Assembly: GCA_002729015.1 (NCBI GenBank)
Contig: PBVO01000154.1
Location: 1-7,214 of the forward strand
Length of the DNA stretch: 7,214 nucleotides
Source: Candidatus Poribacteria bacterium
Lineage (GTDB): Bacteria > Poribacteria > WGA-4E > UBA9662
Reading direction: 5' to 3'
Below, in pieces: positions 5,201 through 7,214 of the stretch (the stretch's first letter is position 1; every line of letters begins with the position of its first letter). Below the pieces are notes generated by a model, which was not told the DNA's origin, did no database searches, and saw only the letters and a program-made list of their open reading frames with translations. The translations under genes were made by a program, and so were the position numbers.

Positions 5201-6514
5201 TTGAAAACCTTTTCACAACTCAATCTAATTGAGCCTCTTTTGCGGGCTGTATCAGCTCAGGACTATCAAACAACAACCCCAATACAAGCAGCAACTATTC
5301 CGCCGCTTTTAGCCGGCAAAGATGTCCTAGGTTGCGCCCAGACCGGCACTGGGAAAACTGCAGCTTTCGCCCTTCCCATATTACAAAAAATTGCACAACA
5401 ATCGAGTTTGACGAAGCATGCGAACATTCGAGCTTTAGTGCTAGCACCTACCCGGGAATTAGCGTCCCAGATTGGAACTTCTTTCGAAGACTACGGTCAG
5501 TTTTTGAATATTCGTCACTCAGTTATTTTCGGTGGTGTCAATTCTAATAGACAAATCCAAGCACTCGAACGTGGTGTCCATGTGCTAATTGCTACTCCAG
5601 GCCGTTTACTTGACTTGCAACAACAAGGATTCGTTGATTTAAGCTGCTTAGACTTTTTTGTTTTGGATGAAGCTGATCGAATGTTGGACATGGGCTTCAT
5701 TAGAGATATACAACGTATCATTTCTTTATTGCCGACGCGTCGTCAGAATTTACTGTTTTCTGCTACTATGCCAGGTGCTATTACTAAATTGGCAGATTCT
5801 ATTTTGGTGGCACCATTTCGATTCCAAATTTCGCCCCAAAAATCTGTGGTGCAGGAAATTCAACAAGAAGTGATGTTTGTCCAACAATCTGACAAACGTC
5901 ATTTGTTAGTCGAAATTATCCAGAAAAGTTATATCCAGCAGGCTATAGTTTTCATGAGAACAAAGCATCGTGCTAATCGTTTGACACAGCAACTTAATCG
6001 CGCCAAAGTAAACGCGGTAGCTATTCACGGTGACAAATCCCAGTCTGCGCGCCAACGTGCCCTGCGCAGTTTTCGAGAAGGAAAAAGCCATATTCTTGTT
6101 GCAACTGATCTGGCAGCTAGGGGCTTAGATATTGATGGTGTTAGCCACGTATTTAATTTCGATTTGCCAAATGAAACAGAAAGTTACGTACATCGGATTG
6201 GTCGAACTGGTAGAGCCGGACGGTCAGGAATGGCAATTGCCTTTTGTGCCCCCGAAGAATATGACTATCTTACTAACATCGAAAAAACAATAGGTGTCCA
6301 AATCCCAGTTTCTAAGGGGGATCCCGGTTGGGATCGTCAACCGATCAGGATAGAAGATGAGACTAAAAATGGAAGTAAAACGGGACTGAAAAAATTTGAA
6401 AGTCGACGTCGAACTAGGAAGACCAAACAAAATAACCACAAGCGTAAGCAAACTCGATTTCGAAAAGAACATCCATCAGCTAATCAATCCAAACTGCAAG
6501 TATCGAGCCGTTAA
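5201..6514 (+). CDS. rhlE: RhlE-like DEAD-box ATP-dependent RNA helicase
   Basis: The 437-residue product, starting at TTG, contains all the superfamily 2 helicase motifs in order: Q-motif (F4 upstream, TTPIQ with Q29), motif I AQTGTGKT (46-53), Ia PTRELA (83-88), GG (111-112), Ib TPGR (132-135), II DEAD (156-159), III SAT (187-189), IV IVFMRTK (249-255), V ATDLAARGLDI (301-311) and VI HRIGRTGRAG (331-340). The enzyme unwinds short RNA duplexes using ATP in the cytoplasm; family members act in ribosome assembly, RNA decay and cold adaptation. After about residue 375 comes a lysine- and arginine-rich tail typical of RhlE-type proteins, probably an RNA-binding extension. The start and motif spacing are normal and no key residue is missing. 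It stands alone between long spacers. RhlE rather than DeaD or SrmB is chosen from its short length, motif-proximal N-terminus and basic tail; the exact subfamily is inferred. Confidence 0.93.
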   Translation: MKTFSQLNLIEPLLRAVSAQDYQTTTPIQAATIPPLLAGKDVLGCAQTGTGKTAAFALPILQKIAQQSSLTKHANIRALVLAPTRELASQIGTSFEDYGQFLNIRHSVIFGGVNSNRQIQALERGVHVLIATPGRLLDLQQQGFVDLSCLDFFVLDEADRMLDMGFIRDIQRIISLLPTRRQNLLFSATMPGAITKLADSILVAPFRFQISPQKSVVQEIQQEVMFVQQSDKRHLLVEIIQKSYIQQAIVFMRTKHRANRLTQQLNRAKVNAVAIHGDKSQSARQRALRSFREGKSHILVATDLAARGLDIDGVSHVFNFDLPNETESYVHRIGRTGRAGRSGMAIAFCAPEEYDYLTNIEKTIGVQIPVSKGDPGWDRQPIRIEDETKNGSKTGLKKFESRRRTRKTKQNNHKRKQTRFRKEHPSANQSKLQVSSR

Positions 6515-6551
6515 CCTATAAATAAAACCAATCTGTACCTGCAAAATGTAG

Positions 6552-6596
6552 CAGTCCAGATAGCTAGGTGGAATCTTCCATCGGTTATCTGGGCTG
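6552..6596 (+). other. Long near-perfect hairpin downstream of the helicase, no U-tract
   Basis: The 20-base left arm (6552-6571) pairs with the 19-base right arm (6578-6596) over 19 pairs with several G-U pairs and a single bulged A, closing a 6-base loop (AATCTT). It begins 37 bases after the helicase stop. The downstream flank is TGATAGGTC, so there is no U-run. The orientation of the G-U pairs allows a better fold in the plus-strand RNA. It may mark the 3' end of the helicase mRNA or belong to a structured RNA. Confidence 0.6.
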
Positions 6597-6870
6597 TGAT
6601 AGGTCTATTCGTTCAATTTAGACGATACATACTTATTTACAAAAAGTATTAAGGATTCGGTTGTGTACACGATCGTCGAAGTGATGACAGATCGGACTTT
6701 GAACAAATTCATAAAAACCCGCCAAGTACAGCTCATCTCTATTCGATGATTCGATACCCCATATCTTTAGTCTATATGGATAGGCCTAGTAGTGATAAAA
6801 ACTAGGGTGTTTATTCGTCGTTAACATCGTATTTTCGCTTTCCATCAACTAATCTAAGGATAGCTCATTG

Positions 6871-6901
6871 GCGTGGGTATGACCTAAGGTCATACCCATA
6901 C
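6871..6901. other. Perfect 11-bp inverted repeat with 3-base loop
   Basis: TGGGTATGACC (6874-6884) and GGTCATACCCA (6888-6898) are exact complements around TAA, extended by a wobble, a mismatch and a final G-C pair. The centre TGACCTAAGGTCA is a 13-base odd palindrome. It lies about 290 bases before the next gene and has no flanking T-run on either side. It could be a dimeric regulator's operator, or an RNA hairpin. Confidence 0.6.
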
Positions 6902-7180
6902 GATTGCAATTAGTCTGGTTAAACCTCGAAGTCTAGTCGTCGCGAAACAAACGGTATTACGACTATGATTGTTCTGACAGATACCAGTTTAATTAGAATA
7001 TTCCCTACGAGAGCAACACTGATGAGCGTTAAGCAGTTTCAAAAAGCTAAATAATCTCAATTTCACTCCCAAAATTTGCGAAAATGTACAGAAAACTAGG
7101 CTGTATGATCAATTTAGAATTAAGTTAATCTTAAAAATGGGACCACATATAAATGGTTCCTAGTAGAAATGAAATTAGTT

Positions 7181-7186
7181 AAGGAG
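7181..7186 (+). promoter_or_regulatory. Ribosome binding site of the last gene
   Basis: AAGGAG lies 6 bases before the ATG at 7193, which supports a real gene start at the window edge. Confidence 0.75.
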
Positions 7187-7192
7187 TAAAGC

Positions 7193-7214
7193 ATGAACAA
7201 AACTTGGTTTATTG
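7193..7214 (+). CDS. 5' end of a gene, probably a short-chain dehydrogenase/reductase
   Basis: Only seven codons are visible: MNKTWFI. With a good ribosome binding site the start is convincing. This N-terminus is a common opening of classical SDR enzymes (typically K-T-W-F-I-T-G-A-S), in which a first beta strand leads into the NAD(P)-binding glycine motif. The window ends before the glycine motif, so the family call is from the short N-terminus only. Confidence 0.5.

Larger units (their letters stand above)
6515..7192. other. 678-base gene-free, hairpin-rich region
   Basis: No convincing gene is seen. Two strong hairpins are listed separately. Smaller inverted repeats are CCATAT with ATATGG around 6759-6780, CCTAGT (6785-6790) with ACTAGG (6801-6806), and a 7-bp stem with one G-U at 7139-7160. 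A 28-codon frame (GTG 6663 to TGA 6749, with AAGGA 7 bases upstream) and a 29-codon frame (ATG 6965 to TAA 7054, no ribosome binding site) are open but show no recognisable features. The 13-mer AATTAAGTTAATC occurs here and again near 3123, probably by chance in A+T-rich DNA. Confidence 0.5.

Noticed and set aside
6663..6749. 28-codon ORF from GTG with AAGGA upstream
   Set aside because: A plausible ribosome binding site alone is weak evidence. It has no recognisable motif and uses a non-ATG start in an A+T-rich spacer.
6940..7030. Hammerhead-like core pieces: GCGAAAC near 6943 and CTGATGAGCG near 7018, in the order of a type II hammerhead
   Set aside because: Stem II would be only three pairs before a mismatch, stem III about four pairs, and stem I does not pair. 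The core is not supported.
6965..7054. 29-codon ORF from ATG
   Set aside because: No ribosome binding site and no recognisable features.
6515..7192. tRNA or CRISPR array in the gene-free regions
   Set aside because: No T-loop GTTCRA-type motif with matching stems was found, and no regularly spaced repeat of 20 or more bases occurs.

Overview
The window is a low-to-medium G+C bacterial segment (roughly 40% G+C by eye). It has AGGAGG-type ribosome binding sites and two genes that start at TTG or near weak start signals. The gene content is a PhyH-type oxygenase, a TrpB2-type tryptophan synthase beta chain, a lipoprotein, a RhlE-like DEAD-box helicase and probably a short-chain dehydrogenase. 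This suits an uncultured Gram-negative lineage rich in PhyH enzymes (Poribacteria- or Latescibacteria-like), but I cannot fix the taxonomy from sequence alone.

Layout: bases 2-769 (+) are the 3' part of a phytanoyl-CoA dioxygenase-family gene whose start lies outside. A strong hairpin begins one base after its stop. Bases 867-2234 (+) are a complete trpB2-type gene with a consensus ribosome binding site, followed by another hairpin (2258-2299). From about 2369 to 3125 there is a C-rich stretch with long but interrupted open frames on both strands, which I read as decayed coding sequence of unknown family. At 3231-3326 lies an orphan copy of the last 31 codons plus stop of the lipoprotein gene that follows intact at 3433-4260; a tandem paralogue has been almost wholly lost. 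A canonical Rho-independent terminator ends that unit at 4384-4416.

On the minus strand, 4706-4471 holds a small gene missing from a simple ORF scan. It encodes a four-cysteine zinc ribbon plus a C-terminal transmembrane helix, and is split by a (GGTA)4 tandem repeat. Two repeat units would give one uninterrupted 75-residue protein. Upstream of the helicase is a 494-base gene-free region with two terminator-like hairpins and short direct repeats. Bases 5201-6514 (+) are a complete RhlE-like RNA helicase starting at TTG. A 678-base gene-free, hairpin-rich region follows, and the first seven codons of a new gene, probably an SDR oxidoreductase, start at 7193.

The genes do not form one pathway. 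The oxygenase and trpB2 are the only closely spaced same-strand pair (97 bases apart). The other genes stand alone between large spacers. The most unusual features are the lipoprotein tail duplication, the repeat-broken zinc-ribbon gene, and the recurrence of strong hairpins without a U-tract downstream of genes.
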